Positions 32,446 to 39,744 of a stretch of 39,744 bases of DNA are shown piece by piece. Where the stretch lies: assembly GCF_005217525.1 (NCBI RefSeq), contig NZ_PNXQ01000012.1:1-39744 (forward strand), read 5' to 3'. A model generated the notes under the pieces. That model ran no database searches, was not told the origin of the DNA, and was given only the letters and a program-made list of their open reading frames with translations. Each line of letters opens with the position of its first letter. Positions within the stretch are counted from its first letter, which is position 1. The position numbers and the translations under genes are program-made. Origin of the DNA: Paenibacillus terrae. Its GTDB lineage: Bacteria; Bacillota; Bacilli; Paenibacillales; Paenibacillaceae.

Positions 32446-33636
32446 TTAATGAAACACTTTTTTATATCGATAAGCAACAAACACGGCCAGTAAAATACTG
32501 ACTACGGCAATCGCAATATCCAGAATGAACACGGAAGTAATTCCGAGGCTCTTGGACATGCCCCCGGTAGCTAACGGCATCAGGATGAACGAAAGACTGG
32601 CTGCAATGTTCACGAGAGAAGTCGTAGTCCCTTTGTTTTTGCGGAAGAATTCCGTCATGACGGTGAGAGCAATTTGGAATATACCTGCGGTAGACAATCC
32701 GATTAAGAACGAACTGATTATCGTAGCGGCAGGATTGTGCCAAGTAATTAAAGCCAGCAAGGAAAGCAGGGCAATAAACGGATATATAATCATGACAGTA
32801 ACCGGTTTAATGAATCTGCCAAGTACCACGGCTAACAGAATAACGGAAACCAGCGAACCTATACTATAGTAGCTCAACAGTTTAATAGCACTGGCTTTCT
32901 CCATACCCAAAGCCTCTTGCCCAAAGGTAGGAAGCCATAGCTGCACGACCATGAACAATACAGTGGAAGTAAACCCGATAATGATCAGAGAAAGACCCTC
33001 TTGCCAAAACTTAGGCTCACTGCGGAATGTATCCACGGATTGAGCAGCCTTGGTTGTAGCCTTTTGTTCCTCCATTTTGTGATTGGGAAAGGCTGTCGTC
33101 GATAAGAAGATACCGCTCAGCAGATAAATACCTGCCGGAATAAAGAAGGAGTAGCCATAGAACATATTGTGATCGATAAAGAATGCAATCATGAACGGAA
33201 TAACAATGGCACCGATAGAAACGGATGCTTTGACCAAGACCGTTGCAGAGCCGGCTTTTTTTCCGAACCCTTCAATTAATGCGGGATACGTTCCCGAATC
33301 CATCATGGAGTTACAAAGCCCTGCGATAATAGCAAATACGAAAGCCAACGTATAGTTGGGTGCAAGGGGAATACCGATCAGGAAAATTAAATAAGCAAAT
33401 GATGCAATCACAACGAGTGGCTTTCTTCCATACTTGTCTGACATTTTCCCGGCTACCCCGAGCGCCAGCAGCTTACCGATCCCGATCGCTGACACCAGAT
33501 AGCCGATGGCTGCTTTATCCGTGTTCAATTGCACGGTCAGGAAGCTCATATTCGAGGAGAGGATAACATTGATCATACCCAAAAGAAAATAGTTGATGTA
33601 AAGCCCTGTTGCCATTCTGATATAAGGATTTTTCAT
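32446..33636 (-). CDS. MFS transporter, probable quinate/shikimate carrier (copy 1)
   Basis: A 396-residue major facilitator with about twelve helices. The MFS signature between helices 2 and 3 is GKMSDKYGRKP, and DSGTYPALIEGFGKKAGSATVLVKA is shared nearly word for word with the second carrier at 34859-36118. ATG 33636 is chosen because GGGAG lies 8 bases upstream; the longer frame from 33669 has no ribosome site. First gene of an operon with the YdiB-like dehydrogenase. The substrate is inferred from neighbours: proton-coupled uptake of quinate, shikimate or a related hydroaromatic acid. Confidence 0.8.
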   Translation of the reverse strand: MKNPYIRMATGLYINYFLLGMINVILSSNMSFLTVQLNTDKAAIGYLVSAIGIGKLLALGVAGKMSDKYGRKPLVVIASFAYLIFLIGIPLAPNYTLAFVFAIIAGLCNSMMDSGTYPALIEGFGKKAGSATVLVKASVSIGAIVIPFMIAFFIDHNMFYGYSFFIPAGIYLLSGIFLSTTAFPNHKMEEQKATTKAAQSVDTFRSEPKFWQEGLSLIIIGFTSTVLFMVVQLWLPTFGQEALGMEKASAIKLLSYYSIGSLVSVILLAVVLGRFIKPVTVMIIYPFIALLSLLALITWHNPAATIISSFLIGLSTAGIFQIALTVMTEFFRKNKGTTTSLVNIAASLSFILMPLATGGMSKSLGITSVFILDIAIAVVSILLAVFVAYRYKKVFH

Positions 33637-33678
33637 GAGTATAGCTCCCAACTTAAGTTTTAGATCCATCGTCTAATA

Positions 33679-33692
33679 GTGAAAAAATTCAC
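33679..33692. promoter_or_regulatory. Palindromic operator upstream of MFS carrier 1
   Basis: GTGAA-AAAA-TTCAC, a 5-4-5 dyad, lies just downstream of a good minus-strand promoter (TTGGAT at 33734-33739 and TATAAT at 33710-33715, 18-base spacer). The same GTGAA-N4-TTCAC core recurs before carrier 2 at the same relative place. Confidence 0.6.
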
Positions 33693-33813
33693 ATTGTTTC
33701 TATGTCTTTATTATAAAAGGAGTGCTATTATAAATCCAATGCATATTTCTATTACTTTTCATAGTTTAGGTCTATAATTTAAAATATAAATTAAAGAAGG
33801 GAACTACATAATT

Positions 33814-34725
33814 ATGAACCTGAAGCACTTACAATATTTTCGTGTACTTGCGGAGATGGAGCACTTTACCCAAGCAGCTATGCGGCTATGTATTACTCAA
33901 CCCAGTTTAAGCCATGCGATTTCAGAATTAGAAAAGGATCTGGGAGTTCATTTGTTTGAAAAGCAGGGGAGGAATATTCGGCTGAACAAATACGGACGAT
34001 TTTTCCTGAAATATGTGGAGCATGCCATGAGTGAATTGGAGAAGGGAGAGCACAACTTGCGTGAACTGGTCAGTCCTAACCACGGGAATGTGGATCTGGC
34101 GTTCATTTACACGTTAGGCTCGCACTTCATTCCAGCGATTATTCAGGCCTTCTCCGCCTCGGATGCCCGCAAAGATATATCTTTTTCTTTTCATCAAGGG
34201 AACACGAACGATATTATCCAGGGCTTGAAGCAGGAGCATTACGATGTGGCTTTCTGTTCTCACATGGAAAATGAACCGGACGTTGAATTCATTCCGTTGG
34301 CTCTGCAGGAGCTGGTCGTTATTGTTTCACCAGATCATCCGCTGGCTTCGCTGGACCAAATCGATCTCAAGGATACGGCGACATATCCTTTTATCTTTTT
34401 TAACAAGAAAAGCGGTATACGTCCCATTATTGAAAATCTATTCGCCAGAGTAGGAGTTACTCCAGAGATTATTTGCGAGATTGAAGAGGACACGGCGATG
34501 GCAGGGCTGGTATCTGTGAATTACGGAATTGCGGTCATGCCCCGAATTTCATCGTTGGATTATTTTAACGTCAAAACATTGCCTATTGTTAATCCCGAAT
34601 ACGAGCGTTTTATCTATCTGGCGAGCATCAAAAACAGGTATTTATCCCCGGCTGTAGTGGACTTTCGGAACTTTTCGCTCAGCTACGGTGAGGAATTTTA
34701 TTTAAAAACGCATCAGCGTGTCTAA
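33814..34725 (+). CDS. LysR family regulator of the quinate/shikimate genes
   Basis: A 303-residue LysR-type regulator. The N-terminal winged HTH is typical (MNLKHLQYFRVLAEMEHFTQAAMRLCITQPSLSHAISELEKDLGVHLFEKQGRNIRL), followed by a linker helix and an effector domain from about residue 90 (GNVDLAFIYTLGSHFIPAIIQAF). It is divergent from carrier 1 with about 180 bases between, and carrier 2 follows it. A LysR protein, QuiR, is reported to activate quinate/shikimate genes in Listeria in response to shikimate; this gene probably plays that part here. Weak ribosome site (AAGAAGGGA about 13 bases upstream). Confidence 0.88.
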   Translation: MNLKHLQYFRVLAEMEHFTQAAMRLCITQPSLSHAISELEKDLGVHLFEKQGRNIRLNKYGRFFLKYVEHAMSELEKGEHNLRELVSPNHGNVDLAFIYTLGSHFIPAIIQAFSASDARKDISFSFHQGNTNDIIQGLKQEHYDVAFCSHMENEPDVEFIPLALQELVVIVSPDHPLASLDQIDLKDTATYPFIFFNKKSGIRPIIENLFARVGVTPEIICEIEEDTAMAGLVSVNYGIAVMPRISSLDYFNVKTLPIVNPEYERFIYLASIKNRYLSPAVVDFRNFSLSYGEEFYLKTHQRV

Positions 34726-34749
34726 ATGTGTGTCTCGCAATATTTAAAC

Positions 34750-34857
34750 TTGATAAATTTAAAAATGTGTTCTATACTTCATCATCGACACACATGATGT
34801 GAAATGATTCACATTAGTGGCATCACAAGACTTACTCACAAAAGCTGGTGAATTCAC
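34750..34857 (+). promoter_or_regulatory. Promoter and operators of MFS carrier 2
   Basis: TTGATA (34750-34755) and TATACT (34773-34778) with a 17-base spacer form a sound sigma-A-type promoter. ATGTGAA-ATGA-TTCACAT at 34797-34814 is a perfect 7-4-7 dyad sharing the GTGAA-N4-TTCAC core with the carrier 1 site. A further perfect dyad, GTGAATTCAC, lies at 34848-34857, directly before the ATG. Both lie downstream of the expected transcription start. Confidence 0.6.
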
Positions 34858-34858
34858 G

Positions 34859-36118
34859 ATGAAACGTTCTTCTTTTCCAGTGGCGTCCGGCCTTTATGTA
34901 AACTATCTTCTGTTTGGTATGTTTAACATTATGCTGGCGTCACACATGTCCTTTTTAACCGAGCATTTGCATACAGATCAGGCGGGAATCAGTCTTCTGG
35001 TATCCGCAATGGGATTTGGCAGGCTGTTTACGCTGTACCTATCCGGGGTGCTTTCCGACCGTTATGGTCGCAAGCCGTTTATTGTGGCCGCAGGGCTATT
35101 AATGGCCGTTTTCCTGGTCGGTATACCGTTAAGCCCCAGCTTTGAAATGGCAATGGTGCTGGCTGTGCTGGCAGGCGTAGCGAATTCTTTTCTCGATTCA
35201 GGCACTTATCCAGCTCTGATCGAAGCTTTTCCCCAATCCTCCGGTTCGGCTACCGTGCTGGTGAGAGGTTTTATATCCATCGGAGCGGCGTTTTTACCGT
35301 TAATGATTATCTTTTTTATGAATCACGATATTTTTTACGGGTTCTCGTTCTTTTTACCAGCACTCATATTTGGTATGAATGCGATTTACCTGTTCAAAAT
35401 GAAGTTTCCAGACATGCGGGTTCAGGCGCCCAAGGAGCCAGTTCACGATACATCTGTATCTAACGTGGAACAAACGGTAGAGCTAACAGCAAATGACCGG
35501 AGCAAGCCGCGCTTCTGGCAGGAAGGGCTTTGCCTTATTGTTCTCGGCTTTACCGGGCCTACCTTGCTGTATATTGTTCAGTTGTGGCTGCCTACTTTTG
35601 GACAGCAGTTTATCGGTATGACTGAATCAGAGTCGCTGAGATTATTAGTCTATTACAATGTCGGTTCTCTCGTCTCCGTATTTGTATTGGTGGTTGTGTT
35701 AAGAAAGTGGATCAAACCGGTTCACATTATTCTCATTTATCCATGCATTTCTTTGTTGGCCTTTGGAGCATTACTCCTTTTCAAATCACAGGCTGCGGCC
35801 ATTATTAGCTCATGTATCATCGGATTTTCCATTTCGGGTGTGCTTCAACTGACCTTGACCGTAATGAGTGAGTTTTTCAGTCAACGAAAAGGACAGATTA
35901 CGGGATTTATTTACACGGCAACTTCTCTGTCATACACGGTCATTCCTGTGTTTACGGGGTTCCTTTTGAAGCATTCCCAAATATCCAGTGTGTTCATGCT
36001 GGCTATTATTGTGAATGTGGTGGGTATTGTGCTGGCGGTATTTGTTAATTTCCGGTACAGTACCGTTTTTCCATCAAGTCGCAAATTGTCCCCTAAAATC
36101 GCGCTTGATCCAGAGTAA
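34859..36118 (+). CDS. MFS transporter, probable quinate/shikimate carrier (copy 2)
   Basis: A 419-residue twelve-helix major facilitator, clearly a paralogue of carrier 1: SGLYVNYLLFGMFNIMLASHMSFLTEHL aligns with the same stretch there, and SDRYGRKP and DSGTYPALIEAF are kept. ATG 34859 gives the same N-terminal register as carrier 1 (MKRSSFPVASGLYVNY); GTG 34817 would run through the operator. The ribosome site is weak (GGTGA). aroD follows 105 bases later on the same strand. The two carriers may differ in substrate (quinate against shikimate) or affinity; sequence cannot say which. Confidence 0.8.
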   Translation: MKRSSFPVASGLYVNYLLFGMFNIMLASHMSFLTEHLHTDQAGISLLVSAMGFGRLFTLYLSGVLSDRYGRKPFIVAAGLLMAVFLVGIPLSPSFEMAMVLAVLAGVANSFLDSGTYPALIEAFPQSSGSATVLVRGFISIGAAFLPLMIIFFMNHDIFYGFSFFLPALIFGMNAIYLFKMKFPDMRVQAPKEPVHDTSVSNVEQTVELTANDRSKPRFWQEGLCLIVLGFTGPTLLYIVQLWLPTFGQQFIGMTESESLRLLVYYNVGSLVSVFVLVVVLRKWIKPVHIILIYPCISLLAFGALLLFKSQAAAIISSCIIGFSISGVLQLTLTVMSEFFSQRKGQITGFIYTATSLSYTVIPVFTGFLLKHSQISSVFMLAIIVNVVGIVLAVFVNFRYSTVFPSSRKLSPKIALDPE

Positions 36119-36223
36119 GCCAACAATCGGGGACTAATCATCAGCTGGCTTATTCAGAATGCGTTATACTATGAAATATTGTAAATGCTCGACTTAAAAC
36201 TATGATTTGGGAGTGAGTTTGAT

Positions 36224-36988
36224 ATGGCAAAAATCGTTAAAGTGAAAGATGTTCTGATCGGTGAAGGTGCGCCTAAAATCTGTGTTCCGATGGTGGGAGA
36301 AACGTTGAAGCAACTGAAGGAAGAAGCTGCCCATTTGCGTACACTCGACCTGGATATCGTGGAGTGGAGAGTCGATTTTTTCGAGCATGTAGAGGATTTG
36401 GAGAAGGTTAAGGCTGCCTTGATTGAAATCCGGTCCATCTTGGCGAATATTCCGCTCGTCTTTACGTTCCGCAGCGCTCGGGAGGGCGGGGAAAAGGAAA
36501 TCAGTACGGCGAGTTATGTGGAGTTGAATCGTACGGCAGCCGAAACGGGACAGGTAGATATCATTGATGTGGAGCTTTTTAATGACGAAGCCGATGTGAA
36601 GGCGCTGGTGGAAGCTGCGCATAAGCATAACGTATCCGTAATTATATCCAATCACGATTTCCAGAAGACGCCGCCAAAAGAGGAAATCGTATCTCGTTTG
36701 CGCAAGGCGCAGGAGTTGGGAGGCGATTTGCCTAAAATAGCGGTTATGCCGACATGTACGGCCGATGTGCTGATCTTGCTGGATGCCACGCGTACCATGG
36801 CTGAGGAATACGCAGACCGGCCTATTATTACGATGTCGATGGCGGGAAAAGGTGTCGTGAGCCGTCTGACCGGAGAGCTGTTTGGTTCGGCTTTAACCTT
36901 TGGTGCCGCTAAGAAAGCTTCCGCGCCGGGGCAGATTCCTGTCACTGAACTGAGAGAGATATTGAATGTATTGCACAGTCATTCGTAA
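36224..36988 (+). CDS. aroD: Type I 3-dehydroquinate dehydratase
   Basis: A 254-residue TIM-barrel enzyme that interconverts 3-dehydroquinate and 3-dehydroshikimate through a Schiff base. The substrate-binding EWRVDFFEH lies at 47-55 and TFRSAREGG at 81-89. Catalytic His144 (ISNHDF) and Schiff-base Lys171 (DLPKIAVMPT) match E. coli AroD His143 and Lys170, and MSMAGKGVVSRLTGELFGSALTFG closes the barrel. GGGAGTGAG precedes ATG. In this cluster it links quinate-derived dehydroquinate to the shikimate pathway. Type I enzymes serve both biosynthesis and catabolism, so the direction depends on context. Confidence 0.95.
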   Translation: MAKIVKVKDVLIGEGAPKICVPMVGETLKQLKEEAAHLRTLDLDIVEWRVDFFEHVEDLEKVKAALIEIRSILANIPLVFTFRSAREGGEKEISTASYVELNRTAAETGQVDIIDVELFNDEADVKALVEAAHKHNVSVIISNHDFQKTPPKEEIVSRLRKAQELGGDLPKIAVMPTCTADVLILLDATRTMAEEYADRPIITMSMAGKGVVSRLTGELFGSALTFGAAKKASAPGQIPVTELREILNVLHSHS

Positions 36989-37025
36989 AAAGGTATGAAT
37001 GCTGGCAACCCATGTGCCAGTATCC

Positions 37026-37084
37026 AAAAAAGGAAGGCCCGTATGCCATAGGCATGATGGAGCCTTCCTTTTTGTTAAGTGTTT
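37026..37084. terminator. Terminator between aroD and shikimate kinase
   Basis: AAAAAGGAAGGC pairs with GCCTTCCTTTTT, with an inner TATGCC/GGCATG-type stem. The A-rich 5' side and T-rich 3' side suit termination from both directions. Confidence 0.88.
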
Positions 37085-37133
37085 GTGAGTTTGGGAGACG
37101 CAAATGGTCTTCCGATGTCATCCTGTCAAATGC

Positions 37134-37709
37134 TTAATTTAATCCCCGTGTAGGCTCATACAGTTCCCAACCGAGATTTAGAGTTTGGATAATATAGTCT
37201 GCGACTTCTTCCGCATCCAACTGATCCGTATTGATCTTGGAGTGATTCACCGCGTAAATGCCCTGTCTGGAACGGAAAAGAGCTTCGATTTCCTCCAAAT
37301 TCTTGTTTTGCAGATTGGGACGGGTATCGATGAGCATCTTGAGTCGATCCTTCCAGGATTCCCAATTTAAATCTAAAAAGAAGACGATAGATGAAGCCAG
37401 ACAAGCCTGTTTAACCTCTTCTTGTAAAAAAGCACCGCCGCCAACCGAAATGACTTTCAATCGAGTATTGCTGCATAGTTTGAGAATATGGTCTTTTTCA
37501 ATCTCGCGGAAACCTTTTTCTCCATATGTTTTGAAAATTTCTGTTGTCGGCATGTTGTACTCTTGTTCAATCTCCTGGTCAATATCCAAGAAATCTCGAT
37601 ACAGCTTGCGCGCCAGATGGGAACCAATCGTTGTTTTGCCTACGCCCATAAAGCCGATGAGCACAATATTTTGTTCTCTTAATGGGATCTCTCTCTTGTT
37701 TTGCACCAT
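37134..37709 (-). CDS. aroK: Shikimate kinase
   Basis: A cytosolic kinase of about 191 residues that converts shikimate to shikimate 3-phosphate with ATP. The Walker A motif is GFMGVGKTT near residue 20, DIDQEIEQ near 41 carries the shikimate-binding and Mg-binding aspartates, GEKGFREIEKD gives the conserved Arg, VISVGGGAF near 90 is the GGG motif, and RSRQGIYA is the lid-proximal Arg region. ATG 37709 fits the AGAAGAGAG ribosome site better than GTG 37715. It is convergent with aroD and closes the module, so imported shikimate could be passed straight towards chorismate. Confidence 0.9.
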   Translation of the reverse strand: MVQNKREIPLREQNIVLIGFMGVGKTTIGSHLARKLYRDFLDIDQEIEQEYNMPTTEIFKTYGEKGFREIEKDHILKLCSNTRLKVISVGGGAFLQEEVKQACLASSIVFFLDLNWESWKDRLKMLIDTRPNLQNKNLEEIEALFRSRQGIYAVNHSKINTDQLDAEEVADYIIQTLNLGWELYEPTRGLN

Positions 37710-38263
37710 AACCACTCTCTTCTCACCAGTAATGTTGAGATGTAACGCTTCAAAGCACTAAATACATTATACGTTCATCAAACGTGTCATTCAATAGTAT
37801 AGATCACATCAAAAACGAGGTATAGGACGAAAGTGGCTTCTGATTACCATTTTGGGGATGTAGAGCATATAACGAGACTAGATCATGAAGCCAATTGATG
37901 CATAATTTGACGAAAAAACAAACTTATACAAGCATAAAAAGGCAATATTCTGTACTTAATTGAAAAAAAGGACATATTTTGCCGGAAAATATATTGAAAT
38001 TACTGGAAGTAAGAATATAATAGAGTTATACAAATTGTAAATGTAATCGCTATATTTACAATTTGTGTTTATTTAAATTCATGGCATTGGGTTACTTTGA
38101 ACCAAATACCAAGTGTACATATGTAAATAGTAATATACAATTTTGCAGACATGTACCGGTCAATGGGTTCATTGTACGAAGGCGGTGATACGATCTACAG
38201 GTTCTAGTCAACTACGAATGGAGTGGCGGAAATAAAAAATATCTACGAGAGGGATGAATTGAA
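37710..38263. other. Long AT-rich intergenic region with a large inverted repeat
   Basis: No gene is seen. ACAAATTGTAAAT (38030-38042) and its exact complement (38054-38066) form a 13-base inverted repeat with an 11-base spacer about 200 bases upstream of the pectate lyase. A TATAAT-like element (about 38016-38021) lies just before it. There is no T-run, so it is more likely an operator or RNA element than a terminator. Confidence 0.5.
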
Positions 38264-38956
38264 ATGAACACAAGCACAGCCAAAGTATTGAAAAAGGGAA
38301 TGAGTATCGCTTTATCAGGTATGCTGGTCGCTTTATTTGTCGGCAATTATTCTGCTCATGCAGCACCGGAAGTCGTTAGTAAAACGATTCTTGTAAAAGC
38401 CGGAGAAGTATATGATGGTAAGGGAAAGACGGTAGCCGCTGATCCAAAAACCTTGGGTGACGGAAGCCAGGCTGAGGCCCAAAAGCCTATTTTCAAGCTT
38501 GAAAATGGTGCAACTTTGAAAAATGTAATCATTGCTGCGCCTGCTGCGGATGGTGTGCATGTGTATGGCAACGGAACCATTTCCAACGTAACGTGGGAGG
38601 ATGTAGGTGAAGATGCATTGACGCTTAAAGAAAAAGGTACGGTAAACATAACAGGCGGTGGAGCGTTCCATGCATATGATAAAGTCTTCCAAATCAATGC
38701 CGAGGGCACGATTAACATTAAAAACTTTAGAGCTGATGATATCGGAAAGCTGGTTCGCCAACTGGGCGGCTCTACTTTTAGAGTGAATATGACTTTGGAT
38801 AACTCGGATATTTCCAATGTAAAGGATTCGATCCTGAGATCGGACGGTCCTAACAGCACAGCTAAAATTACGAACACTCGTTATCACAATGTGCCACAAT
38901 TGTTCAAGGGCTTTAAATCCGGTAATACGAGTGAGTCTGGCAATACTAAATATTAA
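38264..38956 (+). CDS. Secreted pectate lyase, polysaccharide lyase family 3
   Basis: A 230-residue exported enzyme with a signal peptide of about 33 residues (ending AHA before APEVVSKT). The mature protein is a compact right-handed beta-helix of the PL3 type: [86 protein letters not shown] and the C-terminal ILRSDGPN. Aspartates and glutamates in the EDVGEDALT turn are the likely calcium ligands, and the Lys/Arg of KLVRQLGG the catalytic base region. PL3 enzymes cleave polygalacturonate by calcium-dependent beta-elimination. GAGAGGG lies upstream of ATG. The gene is monocistronic. Confidence 0.9.
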   Translation: MNTSTAKVLKKGMSIALSGMLVALFVGNYSAHAAPEVVSKTILVKAGEVYDGKGKTVAADPKTLGDGSQAEAQKPIFKLENGATLKNVIIAAPAADGVHVYGNGTISNVTWEDVGEDALTLKEKGTVNITGGGAFHAYDKVFQINAEGTINIKNFRADDIGKLVRQLGGSTFRVNMTLDNSDISNVKDSILRSDGPNSTAKITNTRYHNVPQLFKGFKSGNTSESGNTKY

Positions 38957-38964
38957 TCGGAACA

Positions 38965-39073
38965 GGATAGAGCGGGAATGGGAATCAATAGATCTTGATT
39001 CTATCCTTGTATAGATTGAAAATAAGGGCTGTCCCACAGATCGTTTGGATCTGATGGGACAAGCCCTATTTAG
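38965..39073 (+). terminator. Hairpins and terminator after pectate lyase
   Basis: A nested hairpin (GGATAG with CTATCC, GAATCA with TGATTC) at 38965-39006 is followed by a longer stem: AAATAAGGGCT, GTCCCA and CAGATC (39020-39042) pair with GATCTG, TGGGAC and AGCCCTATTT (39048-39071). Confidence 0.8.
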
Positions 39074-39201
39074 CTTCTATTTGTTTTTCGCGCCACCGGA
39101 AGATACCGTTGGAACGCTCAAAAGACAAGCCGGGCTTCGTTCAGAACGAGTACTGTGATATGATCTTGCTATTACATTTTATACAAAAAAGTTGGGAAGC
39201 T

Positions 39202-39744
39202 ATGAATCTATTTCATCCATATGTGAATGTTGTCGGTACATTGAATGATACGCAGGTGTGGAGGCGGGAAGTTTTATATACAGGTACAAATGGTCGGCAT
39301 GTTGAACGTTTTTACGTGTCACCTTATGAGAGTTATGTGTTCAAGCCGTTAACCAATGATGAGCAAGCAGGCCGGGAGAGATGGGTATATGAGCATGTGC
39401 TTGCTTCGTTGCCACCCATCTATCCCCGACTGCTGGCCTGTTCTGGCGCAGGCATAGATGGCGGAGGGGAATGGATGATTTTTGAGGACCTTGGTCCTCT
39501 GCACCATCTACATGAAGAAGAAACAATGCTACGAGCTGTTGGACTTGTAGCAGGGTGGCATTCTTTGCCGTCGGAGCGTTTTGCTGGAATGCCACTTCGA
39601 GGACCCAAGCCGCTTATTCAGGATATGGTTTCTGAGCTGTATGAACGCAAGTTCGATGTGCTGGAGCTTTGCAGTTCACTGGGATTCTCCAAACAGCAGG
39701 TGCAACGTATTTACGTACAACTGGAGTACCAGTCTTTTGCCCAG
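39202..39744 (+). CDS. Phosphotransferase-like protein, 5' part only
   Basis: An open frame starts at ATG 39202 and runs 181 codons to the window edge without a stop. The N-terminal lobe resembles aminoglycoside/choline kinase-like proteins: ESYVFKPLTNDEQAGRERWVYEHVLASLPPIYPRLLAC places a Lys and a Glu as in the ATP lobe, then EWMIFEDLGPLHHLHEEE matches the hinge and AVGLVAGWHS the helix that precedes the catalytic loop. The catalytic loop and metal site fall beyond the window. The ribosome site (TTGGGAAG) is modest. The substrate is unknown. Confidence 0.65.
   Translation, partial: MNLFHPYVNVVGTLNDTQVWRREVLYTGTNGRHVERFYVSPYESYVFKPLTNDEQAGRERWVYEHVLASLPPIYPRLLACSGAGIDGGGEWMIFEDLGPLHHLHEEETMLRAVGLVAGWHSLPSERFAGMPLRGPKPLIQDMVSELYERKFDVLELCSSLGFSKQQVQRIYVQLEYQSFAQ

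Noticed and set aside
38030..38066. CcpA cre site inside the pectate lyase inverted repeat
   Set aside because: The centre ATGTAATCGCTATAT keeps only part of the cre consensus (TG and central CG) and lacks the closing CA.
38333..39037. 234-codon open frame on the minus strand
   Set aside because: Antisense to the complete pectate lyase and running into its terminator; no ribosome site or recognisable domain.

Overview
The window reads as chromosomal DNA of a Gram-positive, low-to-mid GC Firmicute, most likely a Paenibacillus of the P. polymyxa type. Supporting signs are strong AAGGAGG-type ribosome sites, TTG/GTG starts, Bacillus-type lipoprotein signals, a des-desK-desR cold-shock locus, a paired dgk-dck kinase operon, an SLH-anchored exoprotein, a copper-amine-oxidase-like surface domain and a family 3 pectate lyase. 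This assignment comes from protein character only; no database was searched. No rRNA, tRNA, CRISPR array or intact insertion sequence was seen.

Layout. 1-5.7 kb: the tail of an unknown gene, a WYL-domain regulator, a DJ-1/PfpI protein, a VOC protein, a possible structured RNA, a HEAT-repeat protein and an amino-acid permease. 5.7-10.8 kb: a GNAT acetyltransferase, a secreted protein of unknown function and a 969-residue SLH-anchored exoprotein. 10.9-13.3 kb: a nitroreductase divergent from an HxlR/DUF24 redox regulator (a HypO/HypR-like pair), then a siderophore-binding lipoprotein behind a near-perfect Fur box. 13.4-19.7 kb: a LacI regulator and a sugar operon (debranching-type glucosidase, binding lipoprotein, two permeases), each preceded by the same palindromic operator. 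19.8-23.2 kb (minus strand): an RCC1-like exoprotein, then folD-fchA under a ZTP riboswitch. 23.4-26.3 kb: des-desK-desR. 26.4-28.8 kb: two deoxynucleoside kinases and an Rpn-type nuclease. 29.0-31.4 kb: a Gfo/Idh/MocA oxidoreductase and an RtcB-type ligase. 31.5-37.7 kb: a quinate/shikimate module with a YdiB-like dehydrogenase, two paralogous MFS carriers, a LysR regulator, AroD and shikimate kinase. 38.0-39.7 kb: a pectate lyase and the start of a phosphotransferase-like gene.

How the genes work together. The most notable parts are (i) the quinate/shikimate module, whose two transporter promoters share a GTGAA-N4-TTCAC palindrome and which ends at shikimate kinase with no dehydroshikimate dehydratase in view, suggesting salvage into chorismate rather than breakdown; (ii) a ZTP-controlled folD whose conserved cyclohydrolase glutamine is a glutamate, coupled by a 4-base overlap to a separate cyclohydrolase, suggesting that one bifunctional enzyme has been split in two; and (iii) a HypR-like regulator that keeps both redox cysteines at the expected spacing and sits next to its presumed target nitroreductase. 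Where a start differs from the longest open frame, it was moved to the codon with the best ribosome site.
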